Shown here: in pieces, positions 1-8,272 of the stretch
Layout of the letters: each line of letters starts with the position of its first letter
Position numbering within the stretch: position 1 is the first letter of the stretch
Origin: Agrobacterium fabrum
GTDB taxonomy: Bacteria > Pseudomonadota > Alphaproteobacteria > Rhizobiales > Rhizobiaceae
Reading direction: 5' to 3'
Assembly: GCA_003241215.1 (NCBI GenBank)
Contig: QFOL01000013.1
Span: forward strand, 1 to 31,191
DNA length: 31,191 bases
Notes under the pieces: generated by a model
What the model saw: the letters and a program-made list of their open reading frames with translations, nothing else
The model's database searches: none
Told to the model about the DNA's origin: nothing
Translations under genes and position numbers: made by a program

Positions 1-573
1 ACCATCCTCCTGGCTGAACCAGTAGAACAAGCCGTCCTCTTCGAAACGGCGGGTGAGATAATCGAGATCGGTCTCATTCCATTGCACGCTGTAGTGCTGT
101 GCGGGCGGAGGCGAGACGATGCCTGAGGTATCGGGCGCTGGAATGCCGTGTTCGGAAAACAGCGTCTCGACGACCTCCACCGCCGTCTTGTCCATCCAGA
201 TACGGCAATCGGAACGGCGCGACAGAAGCCACATTTGCGGGCGGATCGTCAGCGCATAGGAGCGCATGCCGCGTGTGATCGGCGGACCTTCATGCAGTTC
301 CGTCACCAGGCCGTTGAACGGGCGGCGAACACCGCCGCCATCGCCGTCGCCCTGGCTTATTTCGATGGAGATATCGACCAGCCGCCCGATCAGCTCTTCG
401 GGCTTGACCGCTTCCTTCTTGGCCCGCACGGTCAGGCGAATGTCGAAGAGCTGCGATACGCCCTCCTCCACGGACAGGCGCTCCGGAAGAAGCTGATCCT
501 CGCCGAGTGGCGAAGACACCTTCAGAACGCGGCTCGCCTGAACGAAATCGGAAAAAGACGGCTGGTCGTTCAT
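1..573 (-). CDS. vgrG: VgrG (TssI) spike protein, N-terminal part, cut by window edge
   Basis: This is the first 191 codons of a T6SS spike protein; the rest lies beyond the left edge. VgrG trimers cap the Hcp tube and carry effectors. The start is the ATG at 573, with an AGGAG ribosome site about 7 bases upstream, just after the amidase gene. The translation begins MNDQPSFSDFVQASR. Near residue 175 it reads QWNETDLDYLTRRFEEDGLF followed by YWF, the family's well-known 'NETD.dfl.RllEeeGi.YyF' motif of the gp27-like domain. It lies 13 bases after the amidase stop and is the fifth gene of the clpV-hcp-tai-tae-vgrG operon. Effector genes often follow vgrG in this family, but they are outside the window. 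Confidence 0.95.
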   Translation of the reverse strand, partial: MNDQPSFSDFVQASRVLKVSSPLGEDQLLPERLSVEEGVSQLFDIRLTVRAKKEAVKPEELIGRLVDISIEISQGDGDGGGVRRPFNGLVTELHEGPPITRGMRSYALTIRPQMWLLSRRSDCRIWMDKTAVEVVETLFSEHGIPAPDTSGIVSPPPAQHYSVQWNETDLDYLTRRFEEDGLFYWFSQEDG

Positions 574-586
574 GGGATACTCCTAA

Positions 587-1087
587 TCAGGACCCGCGGC
601 TGGACTGCAGGGGCCAGAACCAGATCGTTTCCGAATTGTAGTAGCAGGCCGATGCGCACTGGGTGGCTTCCGAACCGCCCCGCACGAGATCGATATGACC
701 GCCTCCGGTGTAGCCGGGGATATTGTTGAACGCCACGACGCCGTTGCGCGCGCCGATGCCGTTGCGCGCCGTCGCGGGCGTGAAAGGTTCCGGTTCGCCG
801 AGATAGCTCGTCCGCTTCATCAGGTTGGCAAGGCGGCGCATGTTCACCTCTATGCCCTTTCCGGCATAGGGGCCTTTCTGGATGCGGTGCGAGGCGGGCA
901 CTATGTTGATGCCCGACTTCACGAAAGCGATGCTGACGCGGATGGCGCAGGTATTGTGATAGTTCGGATTGCCGATGAAATCGTCCCAGCCGATTTCCGT
1001 GAACAGATCACGCTGGCTGAGATAGTTCGGATGCGACGGGTCGCTGCTCGGATAATTCTTATAGAGAGTGTCAAAGTTAACACGCAT
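587..1087 (-). CDS. tae: Tae4-type T6SS amidase effector (peptidoglycan hydrolase)
   Basis: This is a small toxin of the Tae4 family (NlpC/P60-like fold) that cleaves peptide crosslinks of peptidoglycan in the periplasm of target bacteria. With the ATG at 1087 it has 166 residues. The catalytic Cys is C47 in NTCAIRVS and the catalytic His is H131 in GGGHIDLV. The C-terminal pair C144/C148 followed by IWFWPL is typical of Tae4. There is no signal peptide, as expected for a protein delivered by T6SS. A GTG at 1099 would add four residues and overlap the immunity stop (TAGTG), but the ATG has the better GGGA ribosome site. It lies directly after its immunity gene and before vgrG, so delivery by that VgrG or by Hcp is likely (inference). 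Confidence 0.93.
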   Translation of the reverse strand: MRVNFDTLYKNYPSSDPSHPNYLSQRDLFTEIGWDDFIGNPNYHNTCAIRVSIAFVKSGINIVPASHRIQKGPYAGKGIEVNMRRLANLMKRTSYLGEPEPFTPATARNGIGARNGVVAFNNIPGYTGGGHIDLVRGGSEATQCASACYYNSETIWFWPLQSSRGS

Positions 1088-1098
1088 GGTTCGTCCCA

Positions 1099-1488
1099 CT
1101 AGTTACTTTTCTGCTCACAGGGAAAGGAGACCTTGAGCGCCTCCCGCACGAGAGTGGCTGCCTGTTCATCCAGTTTTTCCGCGGGGATATCGCCGAGATA
1201 GGTGTAGATCCGGTCGGTGAGTTCATGGGGCGCCACGGCGCCCGCACCGCACCAGTCCGATCCGCTTGTCAGATCGGCCACACCGGCGATATAGGCGCTC
1301 GATTTTGCGACGGAAACCAGCCGCCGCATTTCCGGATCGGACACCTCGGGGGCAAGCTTGCCCTCGATGGCCTGCTTGAGTTCGGCACCGGAGAATATCC
1401 ATGTCCGTTCCTCGGCACCCGCCGGCGAAAGACCGGACAGGGCCAGAACAACCGGCACGGAAACAAAAAACGCATATAGGGAGCGCAT
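1099..1488 (-). CDS. tai: Tae4 immunity protein (Tai4 / Rap1a-Tai family), periplasmic
   Basis: This is the predicted antidote to the adjacent amidase, acting in the periplasm by blocking the effector. The ATG at 1488 gives 129 residues beginning MRSLYAFFVSVPVVLALSG, a clear Sec signal peptide with cleavage expected after SPAGA (about residue 25). Upstream in-frame codons to 1572 would bury the signal peptide and have no ribosome site, so they are rejected. The mature part has the Rap1a/Tai pattern: YIAGVADL, a Cys at 80 (DWCG), a helix ending VREALKVSFPC with Cys 124, and probably one disulfide. It precedes the toxin gene, so the antidote is made first. Hcp lies upstream, separated by a hairpin. 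Confidence 0.9.
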   Translation of the reverse strand: MRSLYAFFVSVPVVLALSGLSPAGAEERTWIFSGAELKQAIEGKLAPEVSDPEMRRLVSVAKSSAYIAGVADLTSGSDWCGAGAVAPHELTDRIYTYLGDIPAEKLDEQAATLVREALKVSFPCEQKSN

Positions 1489-1559
1489 GATAAACCCGCC
1501 TCGTCCAACGTGGATGAGAAACATCACGATGTGAGCTGCAAAACTGCAATGAAAAGGTT

Positions 1560-1585
1560 CCGGTGCCGGCAAATACCGGCACCGG
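1560..1585 (-). terminator. Intercistronic stem-loop after hcp
   Basis: A perfect 10-bp inverted repeat, CCGGTGCCGG and CCGGCACCGG, encloses a 6-base loop 12 bases beyond the hcp stop. On the minus strand it is followed by a short T-rich run (AACCTTTTC). It could be a partial terminator, or a 3' stabiliser that keeps hcp mRNA more abundant than the downstream tai-tae-vgrG message. The bases are clear; the role is inferred. Confidence 0.6.
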
Positions 1586-1597
1586 GTCGCGTCGCGA

Positions 1598-2074
1598 TCA
1601 AGCCGCCTTGGTTGTCGCCAGATCGTAGGAGGCGATCATCGGAGACTGCGGCGAGTTGTTGTCGTCGAACGGCGTGTACTTCACTTCCATCTTGGTGAAG
1701 TTGAGCTTGATGGTTTCCACCGGCCGGTCACCGCTGGAATCCACCGAGTAGCTGGCGATGAGCGTGTTCGTCAGCAGATACTCGATATAGGTGTTGCCGG
1801 GATTGCCGGTGGTCACCAGATGGATGGTTGCAAGCTTGCCAGTGCGGCCGGCGCAGGCTTCCTGGAAAAGCTTGGTGGAAGAAGAATCGCTGACCTTGGT
1901 CAGGATGACTTCCGAAATGGTCGGTTCGGATGCTTCGCGGTTTGCAGCAGAACCGGCAGACGTGTTCATGTTGCGCGCCACGTTCCAGTGAATGGCTTCA
2001 ATGTCCATCCACTTGCGGTGTTCCTCATGCGTGGCGTCGCCCTGGATACCGTCAATCTGCAGATAAATTGGCAT
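1598..2074 (-). CDS. hcp: Hcp (TssD), T6SS inner tube protein
   Basis: Hcp forms hexameric rings that stack into the expelled inner tube and is the secreted hallmark of T6SS. The 158-residue length is typical. The N-terminus MPIYLQIDGIQGDATHEEH, then WMDIEAIHWNV, and the later VKYTPFDDNNSP are characteristic of the DUF796/Hcp family. The ATG at 2074 has AGGAG 8 bases upstream. It is the second gene of the minus operon, 57 bases after clpV, and is followed by a strong hairpin that may protect its transcript. There is no C-terminal toxin extension. Confidence 0.97.
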   Translation of the reverse strand: MPIYLQIDGIQGDATHEEHRKWMDIEAIHWNVARNMNTSAGSAANREASEPTISEVILTKVSDSSSTKLFQEACAGRTGKLATIHLVTTGNPGNTYIEYLLTNTLIASYSVDSSGDRPVETIKLNFTKMEVKYTPFDDNNSPQSPMIASYDLATTKAA

Positions 2075-2131
2075 GCTGTAAGCTCCTGTAGCTGAAATGA
2101 CCTCTTGCTTCGAGGCCGCGTTACCCTTCGT

Positions 2132-4786
2132 TTAATGCCGCATGCGTCGGGTAGCCCCATCCGACGCGGCAACTTCATCCACCCCACCTTTTTCGGTTGC
2201 GGCGAATTCATCTGTTTCCCCAGCCGCTTCGGCACGAATGCCGAACCTGTTTTCACCAAAATCGACAACGATCTTGCCCACGCGTTCTCCCGCGATGACT
2301 TTTTCGAGGAAAAAGCTGGAAAGAGGCGGCAGGAGATCCTTGCCGATCATGATTTCGATGGCGCGTGCGCCAATTTCACTTGCACCGGCGCGCGCCACCA
2401 ATGCGTCGCGCGCGGCATCGGACAGGGTCAGGTCGGCGCCGTATGTTGCGAGAACACGCTCCCTGATCTTGCCGATCTGCATATCCACGATCCTTGCAAG
2501 TTCTTCCGCGCCGAGCGGCATGAAGGGCAGGATGATCGTGCGCCCGAGGAATGCGGGCTTGAACTGTCTGGTCAGCTCCGGCATCAGCAGCGCTTCCAGC
2601 GCCTCGCCCTCCGGCATCGTATCCGGATCGGCGGAGAGCGCGGCCAGCAGTTCCGAACCGGTATTGGCCGTCATGAAGATCGTGGTGTTCTTGAAATCGA
2701 CATCGCGGCCTTCGCCATCGCGCAGCACGCCCTTGTCGAACACCTGATAGAAAATATCCTGGACGCCGGGATGCGCCTTGTCGATCTCATCGAGCAGGAG
2801 AACGCCGAACGGCCGGCGGCGCACCGCTTCCGTCAACACGCCGCCTTCGCCGAAACCGACATAACCGGGCGGCGAACCGAGAAGCAGCGAAACCTTGTGC
2901 TCCTCCTTGAACTCCGACATGTTGATCGTCGTCAGATGGCTGTTGCCGCCATAGAGCAGATCAGCGAGCGACAGCGCCGTCTCGGTCTTTCCCGTTCCGG
3001 ACATGCCGACGAGGAAGAACACGGCGGGCGGGCGGCGCGGATCGGACAATCCGGCACGGGCGGTGCGCATGGCATCGGCAATGCGGGTAATTGCAGCATC
3101 CTGCCCTACGACCCGCTGGCGCATGCGCGCATCCAATGTGCGCGCGCTTTCGATCTGGTCGGCCAGAAGCTTACCGAGCGGAATTCCGGTCCAGCGCGAT
3201 ACGACGGATGCAATCGCTTCACGGTCGACCACCGTCGGCACAAGTCTTTCGGCATTTGCCGGTTTGGTCTCAGCCGCAGGCCGCAGGCGCGACACATTCG
3301 ACGCGCCGGTTTCAGACGGCTGCTCTTCGCCGAGTTCAGCCATTTCCGCATCGTACCGGCCGCGCAGATCGTCGATCCCGCTCTCGAGCTTCTCGACTTC
3401 GTCGCGTATCGACTGGATACGGCTTTGCATCTCTTGGTCCTGCGGTTCACGCAGAAGCCAGTTCAACTCATCCGTCAGAAGACGCCGCTCGCTTTCCATG
3501 GCGCGCAGCCGTTCCGGCAGGGTCTGCCGCGCCAGCGAAACGGCGGCCGCCGCCGTATCGAGAAGGCTGACCGCCTTGTCCGGCAATTGCCGCGCCGGCA
3601 TGTAACGCGCCGATAATTGCACCGCCGCCACAATCGCCTCGTCACGAACGATAACGTTATGATGGCTGACGAAGCTATCGGCGACACCGCGCAACATGCG
3701 GATCGCGGTCGTCTCATCCGGCTCGCGCACATGCACGGGCTGGAAACGACGCGTCAGCGCCGCATCCTTTTCGAAATATTTCTTGTATTCGCTCCAGGTC
3801 GTCGCCGCGACGGTGCGCACTTCTCCCCGTGCGAGAGCGGGCTTGAGAATATTGGCCGCATCGCCCTGTCCGGCGGCACCGCCCGCGCCGACAAGGCCAT
3901 GCGCCTCGTCGATGAACAGGATGACCGGTTCGGCCGAGCGTTTTACCGCATCGATCACGCCATGAAGGCGGCGCTCGAACTCGCCCTTCACGCCGGCGCC
4001 GGCCTGCAGCAGCGAAATATCGAGGTTCAGCAGGCGGACGTTGCGCAATTTTTCCGGCACGTTGCCGGAAGCGATTTCCAGCGCCAGCGCTTCGGCGACC
4101 GCCGTTTTGCCGACCCCGGCTTCGCCCACCAGAATAGGGTTGTTCTGGCGGCGGCGCGTCAGAATATCAACGAGTTGGCGCAGTTCATCGTCGCGCCCGA
4201 TCACCGGATCGACCTTGCCGTTGCGGGCGTCGGCGGTCATGTCCTGGGTGTAAAGGCGCAGAAAATCGTTCTGGCCGGCGGCCGGCGCGGCACCCGCCGC
4301 CGCGGAAGGAACCTCTTTTCCGCCGCTATCCTCGACGGAACTGCGAAGCCGTTCGAGCGCCGCACGATCCATCGCCTTCAGCGACGGAAATGCCGAGCGG
4401 ACGAAAGAACGGAGCGAGGTTTCCTCGTCCATCGCCAGAAGCAGGTCGCAAAGCGTCACGCGGTCGCGCCCGGCCTCCAGCGACGCGAGAACCCATGCCT
4501 CGCGGCCCGCCGTCAGAACGTTCTGGGAGAGCGACAAGGCCTCGCCGTCACCGATCACGGCCTCTTCGAGGCTGCGGCCGATTTCCGCCTGCAATACCGG
4601 AAGTGGAATTTTTAATTCTTCGAATGTTTTCGCATAGATGCCGGCATCTGCAACCGCCAGCAGCCAATGCGGGATATCCACGTATCTGTGCCCCATACGC
4701 ACCGCGACGGAAGCCGCAGCTTCGAGGGTGACGCGCAGGTCAGGCTCAAGCGCTTCAATGAGGCGATTGAGATCGATATGCGACAT
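2132..4786 (-). CDS. clpV: ClpV (TssH) AAA+ ATPase, T6SS sheath disassembly
   Basis: This cytoplasmic AAA+ unfoldase of the ClpB/Hsp100 class extracts and recycles contracted TssB/TssC sheath. From the ATG at 4786 (AGGAGG 8 bases upstream) it has 884 residues starting [15 protein letters not shown]; an in-frame codon at 4813 adds nine residues but lacks a ribosome site. Domains in order: Clp-N repeats (1-150), AAA1 with Walker A GEAGVGKT (221-228) and Walker B ILFIDEAH (289-296), a coiled middle region (about 420-490), AAA2 with Walker A GMSGTGKT (594-601) and Walker B VLLLDEID (662-669), then a ClpB-type C-terminal domain. The [12 protein letters not shown] pore/sensor stretch of ClpB proteins is present. 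It is the first gene of the minus operon and divergent from tssA. Confidence 0.97.
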   Translation of the reverse strand: MSHIDLNRLIEALEPDLRVTLEAAASVAVRMGHRYVDIPHWLLAVADAGIYAKTFEELKIPLPVLQAEIGRSLEEAVIGDGEALSLSQNVLTAGREAWVLASLEAGRDRVTLCDLLLAMDEETSLRSFVRSAFPSLKAMDRAALERLRSSVEDSGGKEVPSAAAGAAPAAGQNDFLRLYTQDMTADARNGKVDPVIGRDDELRQLVDILTRRRQNNPILVGEAGVGKTAVAEALALEIASGNVPEKLRNVRLLNLDISLLQAGAGVKGEFERRLHGVIDAVKRSAEPVILFIDEAHGLVGAGGAAGQGDAANILKPALARGEVRTVAATTWSEYKKYFEKDAALTRRFQPVHVREPDETTAIRMLRGVADSFVSHHNVIVRDEAIVAAVQLSARYMPARQLPDKAVSLLDTAAAAVSLARQTLPERLRAMESERRLLTDELNWLLREPQDQEMQSRIQSIRDEVEKLESGIDDLRGRYDAEMAELGEEQPSETGASNVSRLRPAAETKPANAERLVPTVVDREAIASVVSRWTGIPLGKLLADQIESARTLDARMRQRVVGQDAAITRIADAMRTARAGLSDPRRPPAVFFLVGMSGTGKTETALSLADLLYGGNSHLTTINMSEFKEEHKVSLLLGSPPGYVGFGEGGVLTEAVRRRPFGVLLLDEIDKAHPGVQDIFYQVFDKGVLRDGEGRDVDFKNTTIFMTANTGSELLAALSADPDTMPEGEALEALLMPELTRQFKPAFLGRTIILPFMPLGAEELARIVDMQIGKIRERVLATYGADLTLSDAARDALVARAGASEIGARAIEIMIGKDLLPPLSSFFLEKVIAGERVGKIVVDFGENRFGIRAEAAGETDEFAATEKGGVDEVAASDGATRRMRH

Positions 4787-4811
4787 GCAATGAGCCTCCT
4801 GCCCCGGGTTC

Positions 4812-4833
4812 ATTCCACAACGTGACGTGGAAT
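4812..4833. promoter_or_regulatory. Dyad ATTCCAC-N8-GTGGAAT in clpV leader
   Basis: A 7-bp perfect inverted repeat with an 8-base spacer (AACGTGAC) lies 26 bases upstream of the clpV start codon, just beyond its ribosome site. The half-sites face each other on one helix face, as in a dimeric regulator's operator, and they could also form a leader hairpin. The regulator is unknown. Confidence 0.4.
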
Positions 4834-4890
4834 AACTATGATGATGAAACCGGGTTGTCCACCCCGAAGTTTATTTTTTATCGGGTTAGA

Positions 4891-4937
4891 TTAGACAATA
4901 GACGCCACAATTTAGACACATTTTGAATAAGTCTGTC
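4891..4937. promoter_or_regulatory. TTAGACA direct repeats (21-bp period) in divergent T6SS control region
   Basis: TTAGACA occurs at 4891-4897 and 4912-4918, exactly 21 bp (two helical turns) apart. A TAGAC lies between them at 4899-4903, and the inverse-related GTCTGTC is at 4931-4937. The whole 221-bp gap between clpV and tssA is AT-rich and must hold both operon promoters; I could not assign -35/-10 boxes with confidence. Tandem sites in phase are typical of OmpR-class regulators. In A. tumefaciens the ChvG/ChvI two-component system (OmpR-class ChvI) is known to activate T6SS in acid, so ChvI is a candidate, by inference only. Confidence 0.35.
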
Positions 4938-5007
4938 TGATCAATAGCCTCACGTAAGGGAAGTAACTACGAAAAATCCATTACAATTTTCTGGGGATAG
5001 ACTACTC

Positions 5008-6063
5008 TTGGATACGCAGCATGTTAAAAGAGATATAGAAATTTTGGGGAATTGCGGAGATAATATCCGCAACGATTCAAGAACCCGTGAAATATACTAT
5101 AGAATTAAGGATGAAAGAAACCAGGCGCGCACAGAAGAGCGCGCTGCATCCCCCCAGGATAACTTAAAGATCTCCAGTAGCTGGGACAGCGTCAGCAATC
5201 TTGGATTGCAGATTATATATTCCGAAAGCAAGGACATAGAAATATTGGCGTGGCTTGCCGAAGCAAGCCTGCGGCTGCGCGGCTTTCCTGGACTGCGCGA
5301 AATCTATGAGCTTTGTAATGATCTTTTTTACAACCACTGGGACTCATTGCGCTCAATCAGCGACGACAATGATGAGGAAAAATTTGCACCTTTTGCGGGA
5401 TTGAACGGCATCGGCACCGAGGGAACACTTGTTCAGCCGCTCCGGCTTGCACCGCTGATCCCCGGAGGGAAATTTGGAGAACACAGCCTCTGGGATTTCC
5501 AGCTGGCCCAGCGACCGAACGAGAGCAAGCGGCGCGAAGAACTGTATCGGCTGGCATCCGAAGCGGGCGTTGCCGCCATGTCTTCCCATCTGGCCGAGGT
5601 AAACGCCTGTCTCTCCAGCTTCGACGCCATCATGGCGGTTCTTTCCGAACGTTGCGGCCAGTCCGCACCCCCCAGTTCAAACATCCGCAACACGCTCATC
5701 GAAGCCGCCGCCGCCATCCGCACGCTCGGCGGACGCGAGCAGGAGCCGGCCCCGGTTGAGCAGCCGGCAACGGCTGTTGCGGGCACTGATGAGGGCCGGC
5801 AGCCGGCCGTTCAGGCCTCCGCAGCCGCGCCGGAAGGCATATCTTCACGCGATGAAGCGTTTGAAACTCTTCTTTCGGTTGCGCGTTACTTTCGCCGGAC
5901 CGAACCGCATTCGCCGATATCGCTCTCCATCGAAACGCTGGTTCGCAGAGGGCGCATGGATTTTTCCGAACTGCTGGCGGAGCTTCTGCCCGAAACGCAG
6001 GCCCGCAATGCAGTTCTGACGGCCGCCGGGATCAAGCCCGGCGGAGACAACAACGGAAAATAA
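5008..6063 (+). CDS. tssA: TssA (ImpA), T6SS baseplate/sheath-assembly protein
   Basis: TssA proteins initiate or cap polymerisation of tube and sheath at the baseplate. The 351-residue product has the ImpA N-terminal domain (about residues 50-170), including AWLAEASLRLRGFPGLREIY and FYNHWDSL, followed by a variable Ala/Pro-rich linker (about 245-275) and a short helical C-terminus. It starts with TTG at 5008, preceded by GGGGA 10 bases upstream; no in-frame ATG occurs in the N-terminal domain. The first roughly 350 bases are AT-rich with ATA, AGA and TTA codons, unlike the rest of the operon. It is the first gene of the plus operon, divergent from clpV. Confidence 0.92.
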   Translation: MDTQHVKRDIEILGNCGDNIRNDSRTREIYYRIKDERNQARTEERAASPQDNLKISSSWDSVSNLGLQIIYSESKDIEILAWLAEASLRLRGFPGLREIYELCNDLFYNHWDSLRSISDDNDEEKFAPFAGLNGIGTEGTLVQPLRLAPLIPGGKFGEHSLWDFQLAQRPNESKRREELYRLASEAGVAAMSSHLAEVNACLSSFDAIMAVLSERCGQSAPPSSNIRNTLIEAAAAIRTLGGREQEPAPVEQPATAVAGTDEGRQPAVQASAAAPEGISSRDEAFETLLSVARYFRRTEPHSPISLSIETLVRRGRMDFSELLAELLPETQARNAVLTAAGIKPGGDNNGK

Positions 6064-6071
6064 CGAGGCAA

Positions 6072-6090
6072 GGGACGGAAACGCCGTCCC
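6072..6090 (+). terminator. Stem-loop between tssA and tssB
   Basis: A 7-bp stem, GGGACGG and CCGTCCC, with loop AAACG begins 9 bases after the tssA stop. No T-tract follows, so it is more likely an mRNA processing or stabilising element than a full terminator. Confidence 0.45.
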
Positions 6091-6130
6091 GTAACAGTCA
6101 GCCATGCCAAGGGGCATCAAGGAGGTTGAA

Positions 6131-6637
6131 ATGGCAAGTGTACACGAAAAGCTGGAACGGGTTCGCAAGCCCCGCGTCCACATCAAATACGAAGTCGAAA
6201 CCGAAGGCGCGATGGTGGTCAAGGAACTGCCCTTCGTCGTCGGCGTTCTCGGCGATTTCTCGGGCAATCCGACCCAGCCGCTGAAGCCGTTCGGCGAACG
6301 CAAGTTCGTTCAGATCGACCGTGACAATTTCGACGAGGTGATGCGCCGCATGACGCCTGGCCTGAACATTTCCGTTGCCAACACGCTGCAGAAAGACGGC
6401 ACGGACATGCAGGTCAACCTGAAATTCGAAAGCATGGACGATTTCGAACCCGGCGCCGTCGTGCAGCAGGTTCCTGCCCTCAAGGCGCTTCTGGACGCCC
6501 GCAACGAGCTGCGCGACCTGCTTTCCAAGGCCGACCGTTCGGAAGATCTGGAACGGATGCTGGAAGATATTCTGCAGAACAAGACCGATCTCGCAACGCT
6601 GGTTTCCGAACTGAAGGAAAAGAACGGCGCGAGCGAA
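6131..6637 (+). CDS. tssB: TssB (VipA/ImpB), T6SS contractile sheath small subunit
   Basis: TssB pairs with TssC to form the contractile sheath around the Hcp tube. From the ATG at 6131 (AAGGAGG five to six bases upstream) the product is about 169 residues, [18 protein letters not shown]. The family motifs are clear: [39 protein letters not shown] and the helical C-terminal part that contacts TssC and ClpV. The in-frame ATG at 6104 would add nine residues but lies upstream of the strong ribosome site. It is separated from tssA and tssC1 by spacers with stem-loops, unlike the tightly packed genes further downstream. Confidence 0.96.
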
Positions 6638-6671
6638 TAATCGCCCGTGCGGAGGAACACCTCCCCGAACG

Positions 6672-6717
6672 GCCCCGCTGCGGGGCTTCAACTGTTCAAG
6701 CGGCATTTAAAAGCCGC
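6672..6717 (+). terminator. Two small stem-loops between tssB and tssC1
   Basis: GCCCCG-CTG-CGGGGC (6672-6686) and GCGGC-N8-GCCGC (6700-6717) lie in tandem in the 95-base gap before tssC1, the second ending about 18 bases before the ATG. Neither has a clear T-tract. They are likely intercistronic RNA elements that set relative mRNA stability, by inference from position. Confidence 0.4.
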
Positions 6718-6735
6718 ATGTGGAAGGACTGAAAC

Positions 6736-8217
6736 ATGAGCGCTGAAAGCCTGCTGAAAAGCGAAGCACAGGCAACGACCGCCGAAGACCAGGGACTGCT
6801 GTCCAAGGTGGTTGCCGCAACCCGCCAGACCGAACCGGACCGCGCGCAAAATCTTCTGCGCACGCTGACCGACCAGGCGCTGAAGGGAACGGTCAAATAT
6901 GACCGCAACCTCACCGTCACCCTCAACCATGCGATTGCCGAACTGGACCGGACGATTTCCGAACAGCTCGCCGCCATCATGCAGGCGCCGGAATTCGCCA
7001 AGCTCGAAGGCACCTGGCGCGGGCTCAACTATCTCGTCAAGAATTCCGAAACGAGCGTCAACCTGAAGATCCGCGTCATGAACGCCGGCAAGCGGGAACT
7101 GGCGCGCGATCTGGAAAAGGCCGTGGAATTCGACCAGTCCCGCCTGTTCAAGGCGATCTACGAAGACGAATTCGGCACCCCCGGCGGCGAACCGCTCGGC
7201 GCGATCATCGGCGATTACGAATTCGACAATTCCTTCGATGACGTGCAGCTGCTGCAGGGCGTCTCGTCGATTGCGGCGGCGGCTTTCGCGCCGTTCATCT
7301 CGGCGGCAAGCCCGCATATGTTCGGTTTCGAGGATTATCGCGATCTCGCCCGTCCGCGCGATCTGGAGAAGATCTTCGATACAGTGGAATATGCCAAGTG
7401 GCGCAGCTTCCGCGAAAGCGACGATTCCCGTTTCGTCACGCTCGCTTTGCCGCGTGTTCTGGCGCGCATGCCCTATGGCCCGAAAACCAACCCCATCGAC
7501 GATTTCGCCTATGACGAAACCAGGGGTGCGGTGAATGGCGACCTGCAACATGACGAATATTGCTGGATGAACGCCGCCTATGTCATGGGAACGAAGCTGA
7601 CCGACGCTTTTGCAAAGAGCGGCTGGTGCACGGCGATCCGTGGCGCGGAAAATGGCGGCCGGGTGGAAAATCTGCCCATGCACGTCTTCTCCAGCGATGA
7701 CGGCGATCTCGATCTCAAATGCCCGACGGAAGTGGGCATTACCGACCGCCGCGACGCCGAACTCGGCAAGCTCGGCTTCCTGCCGCTCTGCCACTACAAG
7801 AACACGGATTATGCGGTGTTCTTCGGCGCCCAGACCGCGCACAAGCCGAAGCTTTACGACAAGCCCGAAGCCACGGCCAACGCCGCCGTTTCGGCTCGCC
7901 TGCCCTATATCATGGCCACGTCGCGCTTCGCGCATTATCTCAAGGTCATGGGCCGCGACAAGATCGGCTCCTTCATGGAGGCGTCCGATTGCGAAGTCTG
8001 GCTCAACCGCTGGATCGCCAACTACGTCAACGCCAATGACGAGGCGGGCGAAGAAAGCCGCGCCAAATATCCGCTGCGCGACGCCAAGGTGACCGTGCAG
8101 GAAGTGCCGGGCAAACCCGGCGCCTACAATGCGGTCGCATGGATGCGGCCCTGGTTGCAGATGGAAGAACTGACGACCTCGCTGCGCATGGTCGCCCGTA
8201 TTCCGTCCAAGAACTGA
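6736..8217 (+). CDS. tssC1: TssC (VipB/ImpC), T6SS sheath large subunit (TssC41-like)
   Basis: This is the large sheath subunit that builds the contractile outer tube with TssB. It has 493 residues and starts at the ATG at 6736 with GAAGGA 7 bases upstream. Conserved motifs include LEGTWRGLNYLV (90-101), FDQSRLFKAIYEDEFGTPGG, GAIIGDYEF, SRFVTLALPRVLARMPYG and the C-terminal TVQEVPGKPGAYNAVAWMRP. The long N-terminal arm (residues 1-85) that links sheath neighbours is present. In A. tumefaciens the corresponding TssC41 is, as I recall, the partner stabilised by TssB. A strong hairpin starts 7 bases after the stop, separating it from the tssC2 paralogue. Confidence 0.97.
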   Translation: MSAESLLKSEAQATTAEDQGLLSKVVAATRQTEPDRAQNLLRTLTDQALKGTVKYDRNLTVTLNHAIAELDRTISEQLAAIMQAPEFAKLEGTWRGLNYLVKNSETSVNLKIRVMNAGKRELARDLEKAVEFDQSRLFKAIYEDEFGTPGGEPLGAIIGDYEFDNSFDDVQLLQGVSSIAAAAFAPFISAASPHMFGFEDYRDLARPRDLEKIFDTVEYAKWRSFRESDDSRFVTLALPRVLARMPYGPKTNPIDDFAYDETRGAVNGDLQHDEYCWMNAAYVMGTKLTDAFAKSGWCTAIRGAENGGRVENLPMHVFSSDDGDLDLKCPTEVGITDRRDAELGKLGFLPLCHYKNTDYAVFFGAQTAHKPKLYDKPEATANAAVSARLPYIMATSRFAHYLKVMGRDKIGSFMEASDCEVWLNRWIANYVNANDEAGEESRAKYPLRDAKVTVQEVPGKPGAYNAVAWMRPWLQMEELTTSLRMVARIPSKN

Positions 8218-8224
8218 ACCCGGA

Positions 8225-8246
8225 CCGGGGTGGTCCGCCACCCCGG
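8225..8246 (+). terminator. Strong 9-bp stem-loop between tssC1 and tssC2
   Basis: CCGGGGTGG pairs perfectly with CCACCCCGG across a TCCG loop, which fits the UNCG tetraloop pattern. It starts 7 bases after the tssC1 stop, and GC-rich sequence rather than a T-run follows. It is best read as a 3' stabiliser or processing barrier that lowers expression of downstream genes relative to tssB/tssC1 (inference). Confidence 0.55.
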
Positions 8247-8272
8247 CCCCGTTCTTCACCCGGAGCCCGCTC

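Noticed and set aside
1489..1572. Longer start for the immunity gene
   Set aside because: It would place 28 residues before a clear signal peptide and includes part of the post-hcp hairpin region; no ribosome site.
2105..3616. 503-codon plus-strand ORF within clpV
   Set aside because: Antisense to the second AAA+ module of ClpV; low-complexity Arg/His-rich product with no family resemblance.
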